64,000 bases of DNA from Ornithinimicrobium faecis (GTDB lineage Bacteria; Actinomycetota; Actinomycetes; Actinomycetales; Dermatophilaceae), in assembly GCF_023923225.1 (NCBI RefSeq), contig NZ_CP099489.1, positions 930,001-994,000 of the forward strand, given 5' to 3'. Shown piece by piece: positions 49,692-60,027 of the stretch; the stretch's first letter is position 1; each line of letters starts with the position of its first letter. Position numbers and translations under genes: made by a program. Below the pieces are notes generated by a model. It saw only the letters and a list, made by a program, of their open reading frames with translations, was not told the DNA's origin and searched no databases.

Positions 49692-49957
49692 TGGCGGTCG
49701 GAAGCAATGACCTGACTCCCGAGCAGTTGCGTGGCCTGGAGGCCAGCGCTCTCGCGGACGCCCTCGCCGGGGCCAAGAAGGAGCTGTTCAACCTGCGGTT
49801 CCAGTCGGCCACCGGCCAGCTGGAGAGCCACGGTCGGCTGCGTGCGGTCCGCAAGGACATCGCGCGCATCTACACCGAGATGAACGAGCGCAAGCTCGGC
49901 ATCGGGCGCGAGCCCGAGGCCGAGGCTGAGGAGACCACGAAGGAGAAGGTGGGCTGA
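49691..49957 (+). CDS. rpmC: 50S ribosomal protein L29
   Basis: An 88-residue L29: [20 protein letters not shown] and [20 protein letters not shown], with an acidic tail. It overlaps rplP by one base. Confidence 0.95.
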   Translation: MAVGSNDLTPEQLRGLEASALADALAGAKKELFNLRFQSATGQLESHGRLRAVRKDIARIYTEMNERKLGIGREPEAEAEETTKEKVG

Positions 49958-49959
49958 CG

Positions 49960-50247
49960 ATGACCGAAAACATCGAGACCCAGGCCGCCGAGGCCGGTCG
50001 CAACGACCGTAAGGTTCGTCAGGGCCTGGTCGTGAGCGACAAGATGGACAAGACCGTGGTCGTGTCCGTGGAGGACCGTGTCAAGCACGCCCTCTACGGC
50101 AAGGTCATGCGCCAGAACAGCAAGGTGAAGGCGCACGACGAGGAGAACGCTGCCGGCATCGGTGACCGTGTCCTCATCATGGAGACCCGTCCGCTGTCCG
50201 CGACCAAGCGGTGGCGCGTCGTGGAGATCCTCGAGAAGGCTAAGTAA
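49960..50247 (+). CDS. rpsQ: 30S ribosomal protein S17
   Basis: A 95-residue S17: [36 protein letters not shown] and [18 protein letters not shown]. It ends the S10 operon and is followed by two hairpins. Confidence 0.96.
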   Translation: MTENIETQAAEAGRNDRKVRQGLVVSDKMDKTVVVSVEDRVKHALYGKVMRQNSKVKAHDEENAAGIGDRVLIMETRPLSATKRWRVVEILEKAK

Positions 50248-50250
50248 CCA

Positions 50251-50297
50251 CACGGGGGGCTTCCGCCCCCCGTGGACCCCCTGCAAAAGCGCAGGGG
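50251..50297 (+). terminator. Two hairpins between the S10 and spc operons
   Basis: First, CACGGGGGGC/GCCCCCCGTG with a TTCC loop (50251-50274, perfect 10 bp); second, CCCCTGC/GCAGGGG with loop AAAAGC (50278-50297). They separate rpsQ from rplN. No T-run follows, so they may attenuate rather than stop transcription. Confidence 0.6.
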
Positions 50298-50382
50298 ACC
50301 GTAAGACCATTCATCCACAACGTTCGGCAAGGCTTGCCCGGGTGCACCGGGGGAGAACCGGCTCGACGACAGGAGTTTGACA

Positions 50383-50751
50383 GTGATCCAGCAGGAGTCG
50401 CGACTGCGTGTCGCGGACAACACCGGTGCGAAGGAGATCCTCTGCATCCGCGTGCTCGGTGGCTCTGGCCGTCGTTACGCGGGCGTGGGTGACACCATCG
50501 TTGCCGCCGTCAAGGACGCCATCCCCGGTGGAAACGTGAAGAAGGGTGACGTCGTCAAGGCCGTCATCGTTCGCACGAAGAAGGAGCGCCGTCGTCCCGA
50601 CGGTTCCTACATCAAGTTCGATGAGAACGCCGCCGTGATCCTCAAGACTGATGGTGACCCCCGGGGCACCCGCATCTTCGGCCCGGTGGGCCGCGAGCTG
50701 CGCGAGAAGAAGTTTATGAAGATCGTGTCGCTGGCACCGGAGGTGATCTGA
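50383..50751 (+). CDS. rplN: 50S ribosomal protein L14
   Basis: A 122-residue L14 starting at GTG 50383 ([19 protein letters not shown]), with AGGAG 7 bases upstream. A TTG two codons earlier is possible but gives an abnormal N-terminus. It opens the spc operon: rplN, rplX, rplE, rpsN, rpsH, rplF, rplR, rpsE, rpmD, rplO. Confidence 0.96.
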   Translation: MIQQESRLRVADNTGAKEILCIRVLGGSGRRYAGVGDTIVAAVKDAIPGGNVKKGDVVKAVIVRTKKERRRPDGSYIKFDENAAVILKTDGDPRGTRIFGPVGRELREKKFMKIVSLAPEVI

Positions 50752-50753
50752 CC

Positions 50754-51116
50754 ATGGCGCGCATTCGCATCAAGAAGAACGACCTGGTGCAGGTCATCAG
50801 TGGCCGGATCCAGGCCAAGGGCGGCGACCGTGGCAAGCAGGGGCGTGTCATCGGCGTCTACCCGGAGACCAACCGGGTCCTCGTCGAGGGCATCAACCGC
50901 GTCACCAAGCACACCAAGGCTGGTGACAACCAGGGTGTCAACACCGGCGGCATCCAGGTCGTCGAGGCCCCGATTCACGTGAGCAACGTGGCCGTCGTGG
51001 ACCCCGAGACCAAGAAGCCGACCCGCACCCGCACCCGCGTCGAGAGCATCGAGCGCGACGGCCGGACCAAGCAGCAGCGCACCCGCGTGTCGGTGCGCTC
51101 GGGTAAGGACCTGTGA
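50754..51116 (+). CDS. rplX: 50S ribosomal protein L24
   Basis: A 120-residue L24 with the KOW motif near the start ([20 protein letters not shown], then GRVIGVYPE). It is an assembly initiator of the 50S. It starts 2 bases after the rplN stop and abuts rplE (TGATG). Confidence 0.96.
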   Translation: MARIRIKKNDLVQVISGRIQAKGGDRGKQGRVIGVYPETNRVLVEGINRVTKHTKAGDNQGVNTGGIQVVEAPIHVSNVAVVDPETKKPTRTRTRVESIERDGRTKQQRTRVSVRSGKDL

Positions 51117-51706
51117 TGACGACCGAGACCACCACCGAGACGACCGTTGCGGACGAGCGCGGCATGCCGCGTCTGAAGGAGCGCTACAACGACGAGATCA
51201 AGGCAACCCTGCTCTCTGAGTTCGGTTTCGCCAACGCGATGCAGGTTCCCGGGGTCGTCAAGATCACCGTGAACATGGGCGTCGGCGAGGCGGCCCGCGA
51301 CAGCAAGTTGATCGAGGGTGCCATCCGCGACCTGGCCACGATCACCGGTCAGAAGCCGGCCGTGACCAAGGCACGCAAGTCGATCGCGCAGTTCAAGCTG
51401 CGCGAGGGCATGCCGATCGGCGCGCACGTCACACTGCGCGGTGACCGCATGTGGGAGTTCCTGGACCGTCTGCTGTCCCTGGCGCTGCCGCGCATCCGCG
51501 ACTTCCGTGGCCTGTCCCCGAAGCAGTTCGATGGTCGGGGCAACTACACCTTCGGTCTGAACGAGCAGTCGATGTTCCACGAGATCGACCAGGACAAGAT
51601 CGACCGCGTGCGTGGTATGGACATCACTGTGGTGACCACCGCCACCAACGACGACGAGGGTCGCGCTCTGCTGCGTCACCTCGGCTTCCCGTTCAAGGAG
51701 AACTGA
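51116..51706 (+). CDS. rplE: 50S ribosomal protein L5
   Basis: A 196-residue L5 that binds 5S r[66 protein letters not shown] 51116 overlaps the rplX stop; GTG 51113 is an alternative one codon earlier. The N-terminal ~15 residues (TTETTTETT) are extra. Confidence 0.96.
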   Translation: MTTETTTETTVADERGMPRLKERYNDEIKATLLSEFGFANAMQVPGVVKITVNMGVGEAARDSKLIEGAIRDLATITGQKPAVTKARKSIAQFKLREGMPIGAHVTLRGDRMWEFLDRLLSLALPRIRDFRGLSPKQFDGRGNYTFGLNEQSMFHEIDQDKIDRVRGMDITVVTTATNDDEGRALLRHLGFPFKEN

Positions 51707-51709
51707 CCC

Positions 51710-51895
51710 GTGGCGAAGACTGCACTAGTCAACAAGGCCAACCGCAAGCCGAAGTTCAAGGTCCGTGGCTACACGCGCTGCCAGCGCTGTGGCCGCCCCC
51801 ACTCGGTCTACCGCAAGTTCGGCCTGTGCCGGATCTGCCTGCGCGAGATGGCGCACGCGGGCGAGCTGCCCGGCGTCACCAAGTCCAGCTGGTAA
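51710..51895 (+). CDS. rpsN: 30S ribosomal protein S14, type Z
   Basis: A 61-residue zinc-type S14: CQRC and CRIC cysteine pairs are complete, in [20 protein letters not shown] and [19 protein letters not shown]. It starts 3 bases after rplE with GTG. Confidence 0.96.
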   Translation: MAKTALVNKANRKPKFKVRGYTRCQRCGRPHSVYRKFGLCRICLREMAHAGELPGVTKSSW

Positions 51896-51986
51896 TCCCG
51901 CACCCCATACATCCACGCACTGCTACAGCGCAGGTCGGCAGCCGATCCGGCTGCTGAAACCGCGGTGAGGAAGGGCACGAAGCCCA

Positions 51987-52385
51987 ATGACAATGACCGA
52001 CCCGATCGCGGACATGCTGACCCGCATCCGAAACGCCAACTCGGCGCACAAGGATCAGGTGAGCATGCCGTTCTCCAAACTCAAGTCACACATCTCGGAG
52101 ATCCTGCAGGCCGAGGGCTACATCGGCGGCTGGTCCGTCGAGGACGCCGAGGTGGGCAAGACCCTGCTGATCGACCTCAAGTACGGCCCCAACCGGGAGC
52201 GTTCCATCGCCGGAGTGCGGCGCGTGTCCAAGCCTGGACTGCGCGTCTACGCCAAGTCCACGGGCATGCCCCGGGTCCTCGGCGGCCTCGGTGTGGCCAT
52301 CATTTCCACTTCCTCCGGCCTGTTGACCGACCGGCAGGCGGCACAGAAGGGCGTGGGTGGGGAAGTCCTCGCCTACGTCTGGTGA
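51987..52385 (+). CDS. rpsH: 30S ribosomal protein S8
   Basis: A 132-residue S8: [35 protein letters not shown] and [19 protein letters not shown]. In E. coli S8 represses the spc operon by binding its mRNA. A 91-base gap separates it from rpsN, which is unusual within this operon but shows no gene. Confidence 0.96.
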   Translation: MTMTDPIADMLTRIRNANSAHKDQVSMPFSKLKSHISEILQAEGYIGGWSVEDAEVGKTLLIDLKYGPNRERSIAGVRRVSKPGLRVYAKSTGMPRVLGGLGVAIISTSSGLLTDRQAAQKGVGGEVLAYVW

Positions 52386-52402
52386 GAACGGAGGATTAAG
52401 AC

Positions 52403-52942
52403 ATGTCTCGTATTGGACGACTTCCGGTCACCGTGCCCACTGGCGTGGAGGTGACCGTCGACGGCAGCAACGTCAAGGTCAAGGGCCCCAAGGGCCAGCT
52501 TGAGCACAACGTTGCTGAGCCGATCTCCGTCACGACCGGTGAGGACGGCAGCCTGCAGGTGGCTCGCCCGAACGACGCGCGTGAGTCGCGCTCGTTGCAC
52601 GGCCTGACCCGCTCCCTCATCGCCAACATGGTTGAGGGCGTGACCAACGGCTACACCAAGAAGTTGGAGATCCACGGCACGGGTTACCGCGTCGTGGCCA
52701 AGGGCAGCGACCTCGAGTTCGCCCTCGGTTACTCCCACTCGATCACGGTGAAGGCCCCGGAGGGCATCTCCTTCCAGGTCGAGAACCCGACCCGGTTCGC
52801 CGTGTCCGGCATCGACAAGCAGCAGGTCGGCGAGGTGGCTGCGAACATCCGCAAGCTGCGCAAGCCCGACCCCTACAAGGGCAAGGGTGTGCGCTACGAG
52901 GGTGAGCACATCCGCCGCAAGGTCGGAAAGGCTGGTAAGTAA
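52403..52942 (+). CDS. rplF: 50S ribosomal protein L6
   Basis: A 179-residue L6: [20 protein letters not shown] and the C-terminal [20 protein letters not shown]. Two tandem RNA-binding folds are of normal length. Confidence 0.97.
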   Translation: MSRIGRLPVTVPTGVEVTVDGSNVKVKGPKGQLEHNVAEPISVTTGEDGSLQVARPNDARESRSLHGLTRSLIANMVEGVTNGYTKKLEIHGTGYRVVAKGSDLEFALGYSHSITVKAPEGISFQVENPTRFAVSGIDKQQVGEVAANIRKLRKPDPYKGKGVRYEGEHIRRKVGKAGK

Positions 52943-52945
52943 GCC

Positions 52946-53320
52946 ATGGCAATGATCATCAAGCGCTCTAGCAGCAAGCACGCTGCGCGCATCCGCCGGC
53001 ACACCCGGCTGCGCAAGAAGGTTGTGGGCACCACCGAGCGTCCGCGCCTGGTCGTGAACCGCTCCTCGCGGCACGTCTTCGTCCAGCTCGTCGACGACTC
53101 CGCGAGCACCACGCTCGCGTCGGCGTCGACGATGGAGGCTGACCTGCGCGCGATGGACGGCGACAAGACCGCGAAGGCCAAGCGCGTCGGCGAGCTCGTC
53201 GCTGAGCGCGCCAAGGCTGCCGGTGTCGAGTCCGTCGTCTTCGACCGTGGCGGCAACCGCTACGCCGGTCGCGTCGCCGCGATCGCCGATGGCGCACGAG
53301 AGGGCGGTCTGTCCCTGTGA
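52946..53320 (+). CDS. rplR: 50S ribosomal protein L18
   Basis: A 124-residue L18, a 5S rRNA binder: [38 protein letters not shown] and [18 protein letters not shown]. It begins 3 bases after rplF. Confidence 0.96.
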   Translation: MAMIIKRSSSKHAARIRRHTRLRKKVVGTTERPRLVVNRSSRHVFVQLVDDSASTTLASASTMEADLRAMDGDKTAKAKRVGELVAERAKAAGVESVVFDRGGNRYAGRVAAIADGAREGGLSL

Positions 53321-53354
53321 CCGCGATGAAGAGCAATGAGAAGAGGACCGTCTG

Positions 53355-54002
53355 ATGGCTGACAACCAGCGCCGTGGGACCGGTGCCACCGGTGCCGCCG
53401 GCGGCACCGACAACAACTCGGACCGTCGCGGCGGACGCGGCGGCCGGGACAACCGAGACAACCGTCGCGGAGGCCGTGAAGAGGAGCGCAACCAGTATCT
53501 GGAGCGCGTCGTCACGATCAACCGTGTGGCCAAGGTCGTCAAGGGTGGCCGCCGCTTCAGCTTCACCGCGCTCGTCGTGGTGGGCGATGGCGACGGCACC
53601 GTGGGCGTCGGCTACGGCAAGGCCAAGGAGGTGCCCGCGGCGATCGCCAAGGGTGTCGAGGAGGCCAAGAAGAACTTCTTCCGCGTCCCCCGCATTGCCG
53701 GCACCATCCCGCACCCGGTGCAGGGTGAGACCGCTGCGGGCGTCGTGATGCTGCGTCCGGCCAGCCCGGGTACCGGTGTGATTGCCGGTGGCCCCGTGCG
53801 TGCGGTCTTGGAGTGCGCCGGCATCCACGACGTGCTCAGCAAGTCCCTGGGTTCGGACAACGCGATCAACGTGGTGCACGCCGCGGTGCAGGCCCTCAAG
53901 GAGCTTGAGCCGCCGGAGGCGGTCGCGGCTCGCCGTGGTCTGCCCCTGGAGCACGTGGCCCCGGCCGCGATGCTCAAGGCGCGCGCAGAGGCAGGTGCGT
54001 GA
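53355..54002 (+). CDS. rpsE: 30S ribosomal protein S5
   Basis: A 215-residue S5. The core has [40 protein letters not shown] and [19 protein letters not shown]. The first ~45 residues are a Gly/Arg/Asn/Asp-rich extension, common in actinobacterial S5. Its stop overlaps rpmD (TGATG). Confidence 0.96.
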   Translation: MADNQRRGTGATGAAGGTDNNSDRRGGRGGRDNRDNRRGGREEERNQYLERVVTINRVAKVVKGGRRFSFTALVVVGDGDGTVGVGYGKAKEVPAAIAKGVEEAKKNFFRVPRIAGTIPHPVQGETAAGVVMLRPASPGTGVIAGGPVRAVLECAGIHDVLSKSLGSDNAINVVHAAVQALKELEPPEAVAARRGLPLEHVAPAAMLKARAEAGA

Positions 54003-54184
54003 TGGCAACGTTCAAGGTGACCCAGATCAAGTCCGAGATCGGTGGCAAGCACATGCACCGCGAGACCCTGCGTTCATTGGGGCTCAAGCGCATTGGCCAC
54101 TCGGTCGTCAAGGAGGACCGCCCGGAGTTCCGGGGCATGGTCCGCACGGTTGCCCACCTGGTGACCGTCGAGGAGGTTGACTGA
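54002..54184 (+). CDS. rpmD: 50S ribosomal protein L30
   Basis: A 60-residue L30: [20 protein letters not shown] and [18 protein letters not shown] 54002 overlaps the rpsE stop; GTG 53999 is a less likely start. Confidence 0.95.
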   Translation: MATFKVTQIKSEIGGKHMHRETLRSLGLKRIGHSVVKEDRPEFRGMVRTVAHLVTVEEVD

Positions 54185-54186
54185 CG

Positions 54187-54663
54187 ATGGCTGACACCGT
54201 CAACAAGGGTGCCGACCGCACCAGCGCACTGAAGGTGCACCACCTGCGTCCCGCTCCTGGAGCCAAGACCGCCAAGACCCGTGTGGGTCGCGGTGAGGCC
54301 TCCAAGGGCAAGACCGCCGGTCGTGGCACCAAGGGCACCAAGGCTCGTTACCAGGTGCCCGAGGCCTTCGAGGGTGGACAGACTCCGCTGCACATGCGGC
54401 TGCCCAAGCTCCGCGGCTTCAAGAACCGGTTCAAGACCACCTACCAGGTCGTGAACCTCGACAAGTTGTCCGAGCTCTTCCCGCAGGGTGGGGCAGTCAG
54501 CGTCGAGGACCTGGTCGCCAAGGGTGCGGTCCGCAAGGGCCAGCCCGTCAAGGTCCTCGGCACCGGTGAGGTCACCGCTGCCGTCCAGATCACCGGCGTT
54601 CGCTTCTCCAGCTCTGCCAAGGAGAAGATCGAGGCAGCCGGCGGTTCGGTCACCGAGGCCTGA
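54187..54663 (+). CDS. rplO: 50S ribosomal protein L15
   Basis: A 158-residue L15: [35 protein letters not shown] and [20 protein letters not shown]. It ends the spc operon; a terminator follows 72 bases later. Confidence 0.96.
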   Translation: MADTVNKGADRTSALKVHHLRPAPGAKTAKTRVGRGEASKGKTAGRGTKGTKARYQVPEAFEGGQTPLHMRLPKLRGFKNRFKTTYQVVNLDKLSELFPQGGAVSVEDLVAKGAVRKGQPVKVLGTGEVTAAVQITGVRFSSSAKEKIEAAGGSVTEA

Positions 54664-54734
54664 GATGAGACTGCGACACGGTGACGACCGTCTCCGTGCC
54701 GCGCCTCATGGCGCCCAGATCGCCCTGACCTGAC

Positions 54735-54771
54735 GAAGCCCCGGAGTGCCACACTGGCACCCCGGGGCTTC
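54735..54771 (+). terminator. Terminator after rplO
   Basis: GAAGCCCCGG and GTGCC pair with GGCAC and CCGGGGCTTC with one symmetric mismatch and a 5-base loop; GTTCGCTCC follows. It separates the spc operon from secY. Confidence 0.88.
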
Positions 54772-54785
54772 GTTCGCTCCATCCT

Positions 54786-54806
54786 CCGGGTGTTATCGTC
54801 ACCCGG
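54786..54806 (+). promoter_or_regulatory. Candidate secY promoter with overlapping hairpin
   Basis: TGTTATCGT reads as an extended -10 (TGn plus TATCGT), inside a CCGGGTG/CACCCGG hairpin with a 7-base loop. No convincing -35 is seen. It lies ~48 bases before secY. Confidence 0.4.
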
Positions 54807-54853
54807 ATCATTGTGTGAGCCCGCCGCTGCGGGACCTTGGGAGGAAAATCCTC

Positions 54854-56179
54854 GTGCTTTCCGCATTCGTGCGAGCGTTCAAGACGCCGGATCTGCGCAA
54901 CAAGATCCTCTTCACGCTCGGCATCCTGGCGGTCTTCCGCCTGGGCAGCCACATCCCCGCACCCGGGATCGACTATGGGCTGGTCCAGCGCTGTCAGGAC
55001 ATGGCGACGTCGACGAACGCCGCCCTGGGCATGGTGAACCTGTTCAGTGGTGGGGCACTGCTCCAGCTGTCGATCTTCGCCCTCGGCGTGATGCCCTACA
55101 TCACCGCGGCGATCATCGTGCAGCTGCTGACCGTGGTCATCCCACGCTTCGAGGAGCTGAAGAAGGAGGGACAGGCCGGTCAGACCAAGATGACGCAGTA
55201 CACGCGTTATCTGACCATCGGCCTGGCGGTCCTGCAGTCCTCCACGCTGATCACCTTTGCACGCAACCCCTCCTCCCTGTTCGGCACCACCTGCTCGACG
55301 GTCATGCCGGACGAGTCGGTCCCGGTCATCGTGATGATGGTGCTGACGATGACCGCCGGCACCGGCCTGATCATGTGGCTGGGTGAGCAGATCACCGAGC
55401 GCGGTGTCGGCAACGGCATGTCGCTGCTGATCTTCACCGCCATCGCGGCCGGCTTCCCGAGCTCCCTGGCGGTCATCCAGCAGAAGTCCTGGACGACCCT
55501 GGCCCTGGTCCTCGTCCTCGGCGTGATCATCATGACGTTGGTCGTCTTCGTCGAGCAGTGTCAGCGCCGCATCCCGGTGCAATACGCCAAGCGGATGATC
55601 GGACGTCGCCAGTACGGCGGCACGTCCACCTACATCCCCCTGAAGATGAACATGGCCAACGTCATCCCGATCATCTTCGCCAGCTCGATCCTGATGCTCC
55701 CGACGATGATCGGGCAGTTCAACACCCCGTCGGACGGCTCGGCCCCGCCCGAGTGGGTCACCTGGGTCAACCGCTACCTCGGCATGGGCGTTAGCGGTCA
55801 GGACACCCACTGGGTCTACATGGTTCTCTACGTCACGATGATCATCTTCTTCGCGTTCTTCTACACCTCGGTCACCTTCAACCCGACCGACGTCGCGGAC
55901 AACATGAAGAAGTACGGCGGCTTCATCCCCAACATCCGCGCGGGGCGCCCCACGGCTGAGTACCTCGCCTACGTCGTCAACCGGATCACCACCCCGGGTG
56001 CGATCTACCTGGCGATCCTGTCGCTGATCCCGCTCATCGCGTTCAACGTCCTCGGCACCAGCCAGGACTTCCCCTTCGGCGGCGCATCCATCATCATCAT
56101 CGTGGGTGTCGGTCTCCAGACCGTCAAGCAGATTGAGTCCCAGCTCCAGCAGCACGACTACGAAGGGTTCCTCCGCTGA
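54854..56179 (+). CDS. secY: Preprotein translocase subunit SecY
   Basis: A 441-residue channel protein with ten transmembrane helices. It begins LSAFVRAFKTPDLRNKILFT; conserved parts are RLGSHIPAPGIDYG, GGALLQLSIFALGVMPYI (plug region), IVQLLTVVIPRFEELKKEG and the cytosolic loop CQRRIPVQYAKRMIGRRQYG that contacts SecA and ribosomes. GTG 54854 has GGGAGG 9 bases upstream. The stop overlaps adk (TGATG). Confidence 0.96.
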   Translation: MLSAFVRAFKTPDLRNKILFTLGILAVFRLGSHIPAPGIDYGLVQRCQDMATSTNAALGMVNLFSGGALLQLSIFALGVMPYITAAIIVQLLTVVIPRFEELKKEGQAGQTKMTQYTRYLTIGLAVLQSSTLITFARNPSSLFGTTCSTVMPDESVPVIVMMVLTMTAGTGLIMWLGEQITERGVGNGMSLLIFTAIAAGFPSSLAVIQQKSWTTLALVLVLGVIIMTLVVFVEQCQRRIPVQYAKRMIGRRQYGGTSTYIPLKMNMANVIPIIFASSILMLPTMIGQFNTPSDGSAPPEWVTWVNRYLGMGVSGQDTHWVYMVLYVTMIIFFAFFYTSVTFNPTDVADNMKKYGGFIPNIRAGRPTAEYLAYVVNRITTPGAIYLAILSLIPLIAFNVLGTSQDFPFGGASIIIIVGVGLQTVKQIESQLQQHDYEGFLR

Positions 56180-56772
56180 TGCGCATGATCATCCTCGGCC
56201 CCCCCGGTGCGGGCAAGGGCACACAGGCAGCACACATCGCGGAGCACCGCGCGATCCCCGCCATCTCCACCGGCGACATCTTCCGCGCCAACATCAAGAA
56301 CGAGACCGAGCTGGGCCTGCAGGTCAAGGAGATCCTGGCCAGCGGCGGCTATGTCACCGACGAGGTCACCAACGCCATCGTGCGCGACCGCCTCACCGAG
56401 CCCGACGCCTCCACCGGCTTCCTGCTGGACGGTTATCCGCGCACGCTGGTCCAGGTTGAGGCTCTCGATGAGATGCTCGCCGACCAGGGCGCCGAGCTCG
56501 ACTCGGTGCTCGAGCTCGTCGTGGAGACCGAGGAGGTCATCGGCCGGCTGCTGTCGCGCGCCCAGTCCCAGGGCCGCTCGGACGACACCGAGGAGATCAT
56601 CAGGGCCCGCATGGACAAGTACGCCGAGGAGACCGCCCCACTCGCCCAGGTCTACCGGGAGCGCGGACTGCTGCGCCAGGTCGACGGCATGGGCACGGTG
56701 GACGAGGTGTCCGCACGCATCCAGGAGGCGCTGGACACCCGCACCAACGGCGCCAGCTCCACCCCGCTCTGA
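56179..56772 (+). CDS. adk: Adenylate kinase
   Basis: A 197-residue kinase balancing ATP, ADP and AMP. P-loop GPPGAGKGTQAAHIAE, AMP site STGDIFRANI and LLDGYPRTLVQ are clear. The LID is short and lacks the four-Cys zinc site, as in actinobacterial Adk. It is translationally coupled to secY and followed by map after 4 bases. Confidence 0.95.
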   Translation: MRMIILGPPGAGKGTQAAHIAEHRAIPAISTGDIFRANIKNETELGLQVKEILASGGYVTDEVTNAIVRDRLTEPDASTGFLLDGYPRTLVQVEALDEMLADQGAELDSVLELVVETEEVIGRLLSRAQSQGRSDDTEEIIRARMDKYAEETAPLAQVYRERGLLRQVDGMGTVDEVSARIQEALDTRTNGASSTPL

Positions 56773-56776
56773 GCCG

Positions 56777-57640
56777 ATGTCCTTTCTGAGGCGTCCCAAG
56801 ATCGAGGCCAAGAGCACTGAGCAGATTCTGCTGATGCGCGAGGCCGGCCTGGTCGTCGGTCGCACGCTGGAGCTGATGCGCGAGCGTGCCGTTGCCGGGG
56901 TCACCACCGGGCAACTGGACGCGGTGGCAGAGGAGCACATCCGCAGCCTGGACTCGATCCCGTCCTTCCAGGGTTACCACGGCTTCCCCGGGTCACTCTG
57001 TGTGAGCGTCAACGAAGAGGTGGTGCACGGCATACCGGGGGAGCGGGTCCTGCGCGACGGCGACCTGGTCTCGATCGACTGTGGCGCGATCTATCAGGGT
57101 TGGCACGGCGACGCCGCGATCTCGCTGATCGTCGGTGGCCCCGCGGCCGGGCGCCCCGAGGACGTGGCCCTGGTCGAGGACACCGAGGCTGCCATGTGGG
57201 CCGGCATCGCCGCCCTGCAGACCGGTGGGCGGCTGTTCGCCATTGGTGACGCGGTGGAGGAGTATGCCGAGGCGAGCCTCGAGCGGCGTCGCGCGGCAGG
57301 GCAGGAGCTGACCTACGGCATCCTCGAGGACTATGTCGGCCACGGCATCGGGACGGAGATGCACATGGACCCGCAGGTCCCGAACTACTCCGTCACCTCC
57401 AAGGGGCCGAGTGTGCCGTCCGGTGCGACGCTGGCCATCGAGCCGATGATCACCCTCGGCACGATCGAGACCACCACGCTGGAGGACGACTGGACCGTCA
57501 TCACCAACGATGGCTCCCGAGCGGCCCACTGGGAGAACACCGTGGCGGTCACGGAGGCAGGGCTGTGGGTGCTGACGGCCCTGGACGGTGGCCAGGCCAA
57601 GCTGACCGAGCTCGGCGCGGCCACGGCTGCGCTCAACTGA
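56777..57640 (+). CDS. map: Methionine aminopeptidase, type I
   Basis: A 287-residue enzyme that removes the N-terminal Met from nascent proteins. Metal ligands are in SIDCGAIYQGWHGDAAIS, GHGIGTEMH, LAIEPMI and HWENTVAV; HGFPGSLCVSVNEEVVHGIP is the conserved front edge. ATG 56777 lies 4 bases after adk. It ends the secY-adk-map unit. Confidence 0.95.
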   Translation: MSFLRRPKIEAKSTEQILLMREAGLVVGRTLELMRERAVAGVTTGQLDAVAEEHIRSLDSIPSFQGYHGFPGSLCVSVNEEVVHGIPGERVLRDGDLVSIDCGAIYQGWHGDAAISLIVGGPAAGRPEDVALVEDTEAAMWAGIAALQTGGRLFAIGDAVEEYAEASLERRRAAGQELTYGILEDYVGHGIGTEMHMDPQVPNYSVTSKGPSVPSGATLAIEPMITLGTIETTTLEDDWTVITNDGSRAAHWENTVAVTEAGLWVLTALDGGQAKLTELGAATAALN

Positions 57641-57729
57641 TCACACCTGCGATTGACCTGATCCGCTGAGCCAGGCGTCGGCCTACCAGGTCGATCAGCG
57701 GCGATTCGTGCTCAGGCACCCTCGTGGCG

Positions 57730-57735
57730 TAGACT
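57730..57735 (+). promoter_or_regulatory. -10 box upstream of infA
   Basis: TAGACT lies ~132 bases before infA. The nearest -35-like TTCGTG gives a 19-base spacer. The leader contains no clear gene. Confidence 0.4.
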
Positions 57736-57867
57736 CGATCCTCGGTCCACGTCTGGACTCCTTCAGGGGTGCCCAGAGGGCGGACCGAGTGTTGCAACCA
57801 ACCTTGTGATCGCATCTCGCCCAGGTTAACCCTGGGTGGGCCGTGGTCACTCAGAAATGTGGAGGAC

Positions 57868-58089
57868 ATGGCGAAGAAGGAAGGCGTCATTGAGATTGAG
57901 GGCTCCATTGTGGAGGCCCTCCCGAACGCGATGTTCCGAGTCGAGCTGACCAACGGTCACGTTGTGCTGGCTCACATCTCGGGCAAGATGCGTCAGCACT
58001 ACATCCGGATCCTCCCCGAGGACCGGGTCGTTGTGGAGCTCAGCCCGTACGACCTGACCCGCGGACGCATCGTCTTCCGTTACCGCTGA
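57868..58089 (+). CDS. infA: Translation initiation factor IF-1
   Basis: A 73-residue OB-fold factor: [40 protein letters not shown] and RGRIVFRYR. It occupies the A site during initiation. GGAGG lies 2 bases before the ATG region (GTGGAGGACATG). rpmJ follows after 66 bases. Confidence 0.97.
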   Translation: MAKKEGVIEIEGSIVEALPNAMFRVELTNGHVVLAHISGKMRQHYIRILPEDRVVVELSPYDLTRGRIVFRYR

Positions 58090-58155
58090 CCGGAGCGGGC
58101 CCCGGCCCGAACCAGCCAGCATCCACCCACCAGATCCGAAAGACGGCACCAGAAC

Positions 58156-58269
58156 ATGAAGGTTCAGCCGAGCGTCAAGAAGATCTGCGACAAGTGCAAG
58201 GTGATCCGCCGTAACGGCCGGGTCATGGTGATCTGCGAGAACCTGCGCCACAAGCAGCGCCAGGGCTGA
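58156..58269 (+). CDS. rpmJ: 50S ribosomal protein L36
   Basis: A 37-residue protein: [36 protein letters not shown]. The CxxC...C...H zinc set is complete, so this is the zinc-binding form. A ~200-base gap precedes rpsM; it holds a GCGGGCCC/GGGCCC-type hairpin near 58396. Confidence 0.97.
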   Translation: MKVQPSVKKICDKCKVIRRNGRVMVICENLRHKQRQG

Positions 58270-58473
58270 TCGCCCGGGCAGCACACGCTGTCCAGCACGA
58301 GTCGCGGCTCCGACCACGACGACAACTGAAAGCAGTACGCAGCACCCGACCCCCGATTTGCGGGACGTCACCCCCGGCGTGGAGGCCGGGGACCGCGGGC
58401 CCTTGGGCCCACCACAGAGGATGCGGACCGGTGCTGCCCCACGACCTCCACACGAAACCAGGAGAACAGCCAC

Positions 58474-58851
58474 ATGGCACGTCTCATCGGTGTTGACCTC
58501 CCGCGCGAAAAGCGCGTCGAGGTCGCTCTCACCTACATCTTTGGCGTGGGTCGCACCCGCGCCAACAAGACGCTGGAGGTCACGGGCGTTGACCCGTCCA
58601 CCCGCGTGAAGGACCTGACGGACGAGCAGCTGGTGCAGTTGCGCGACCACCTCGAGGGCGAGTACCGCCTCGAGGGTGACCTGCGCCGTGAGGTCGCAGC
58701 CGACATTCGCCGCAAGGTCGAGATCGGCAGCTACCAGGGCCTGCGGCACCGCCGCGGTCTGCCCGTGCACGGTCAGCGCACCAAGACCAATGCCCGCACT
58801 CGCAAGGGTCCCAAGCGGACCGTCGCCGGCAAGAAGAAGGCCGCCAGGTAA
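58474..58851 (+). CDS. rpsM: 30S ribosomal protein S13
   Basis: A 125-residue S13: [37 protein letters not shown], and [20 protein letters not shown]. It contacts P-site tRNA. GGAG lies upstream of the ATG. Confidence 0.97.
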   Translation: MARLIGVDLPREKRVEVALTYIFGVGRTRANKTLEVTGVDPSTRVKDLTDEQLVQLRDHLEGEYRLEGDLRREVAADIRRKVEIGSYQGLRHRRGLPVHGQRTKTNARTRKGPKRTVAGKKKAAR

Positions 58852-58861
58852 TCAGTCGGTC

Positions 58862-58903
58862 GGGGGCTCTGCCCCCAACTTCCCCCGCTGGGGCTCCGCC
58901 CCA
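58862..58903 (+). promoter_or_regulatory. GGGGC(T)CC-type hairpin pair between rpsM and rpsK
   Basis: GGGGGCtctGCCCCC (58862-58876) and TGGGGCtccGCCCCA (58889-58903) are perfect tri-loop hairpins of the same type seen after nusG and rpsD. Confidence 0.6.
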
Positions 58904-58980
58904 GACCCCGAACGCTCGCTTCACTCGCGGGCGTCGTGGACAGGGAGACACCTAACTTGCTTATTCGTCAGGAGAATTGA

Positions 58981-59388
58981 ATGCCCCCCAAGAGCCGTAG
59001 CACGGCCGGCGCACGCAAGGTGCGCAAGAAGGAAAAGAAGAACGTTGCCTTCGGGCAGGCTCACATCAAGAGCACGTTCAGCAACACCATCATCTCGATC
59101 ACTGACCCCACCGGTGCGGTGATCGCGTGGGCCTCATCCGGCCAGGTCGGATTCAAGGGCTCGCGCAAGTCCACCCCGTATGCCGCCCAGATGGCTGCCG
59201 AGGCTGCGGCCCGTCGCGCCATGGACCACGGCATGCGCAAGGTCGACGTGTTCGTCAAGGGCCCGGGTTCCGGTCGCGAGACCGCCATCCGTTCGCTCAC
59301 CGCTGCTGGCCTCGAGGTCGGTGCCATCTCTGATGTCACCCCCCAGGCACACAACGGTGTGCGTCCCCCCAAGAAGCGTCGCGTCTGA
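58981..59388 (+). CDS. rpsK: 30S ribosomal protein S11
   Basis: A 135-residue S11: [40 protein letters not shown] and [20 protein letters not shown]. It lies in the platform near the E site. One GTATGCCG octamer falls inside the gene (59178), the only one in an S-protein gene here. Confidence 0.97.
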   Translation: MPPKSRSTAGARKVRKKEKKNVAFGQAHIKSTFSNTIISITDPTGAVIAWASSGQVGFKGSRKSTPYAAQMAAEAAARRAMDHGMRKVDVFVKGPGSGRETAIRSLTAAGLEVGAISDVTPQAHNGVRPPKKRRV

Positions 59389-59416
59389 GATCCGGAAGGG
59401 AAGGTAAGGAAACAAC

Positions 59417-60025
59417 ATGGCCCGTTACACCGGACCCATCACCAAGAAGTCCCGCCGGCTCAAGGTCGACCTCGTCGGTGGAGACAAGAACTTCGACCTC
59501 CGTCCGTTCCCCCCGGGGCAGCACGGTCGTCGCCGCAGCCAGGAGAAGGAATACCTGACGCAGCTGCAGGAGAAGCAGAAGGCTCGCTTCACCTACGGCG
59601 TCATGGAGAAGCAGTTCCGCCGCTACTACGCCGAGGCCGCACGTCGCCCCGGCCGCACCGGCTCAAACCTGCTGACCATCCTGGAGTCCCGCCTCGACAA
59701 CGTGGTCTACCGCGCCGGTCTGGCCCGCACCCGTCGTGCGGCTCGCCAGCTCGTCACGCACGGTCACTTTGAGGTCAACGGCACGCGCGTGGACGTCCCG
59801 TCCTACCGCGTCGAGCAGTTCGACATCATCACGGTCCGCAAGCAGTCCGTCGAGAAGTTCCCGATCGAGCTGGCTCGCCAGACCTTCGGTGACCGCCCGA
59901 TCCCGGCCTGGATGAAGGTCGTCCCGGGCTCGCTGCAGATCCTGATCCACCAGCTGCCCGTGCGTGAGCAGATCGACACGATCCTCACCGAGCAGCTCAT
60001 CGTGGAGCTCTACTCCAAGAACTAA
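59417..60025 (+). CDS. rpsD: 30S ribosomal protein S4 (zinc-free type)
   Basis: A 202-residue S4: ARYTGPITKKSRRLKVDLVG with no N-terminal Cys cluster, then the S4 RNA-binding domain SRLDNVVYRAGLARTRRAAR and QLVTHGHFEVNGTRVDVPSY. It nucleates 16S assembly. A long hairpin-rich gap separates it from rpoA. Confidence 0.97.
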   Translation: MARYTGPITKKSRRLKVDLVGGDKNFDLRPFPPGQHGRRRSQEKEYLTQLQEKQKARFTYGVMEKQFRRYYAEAARRPGRTGSNLLTILESRLDNVVYRAGLARTRRAARQLVTHGHFEVNGTRVDVPSYRVEQFDIITVRKQSVEKFPIELARQTFGDRPIPAWMKVVPGSLQILIHQLPVREQIDTILTEQLIVELYSKN

Positions 60026-60027
60026 CA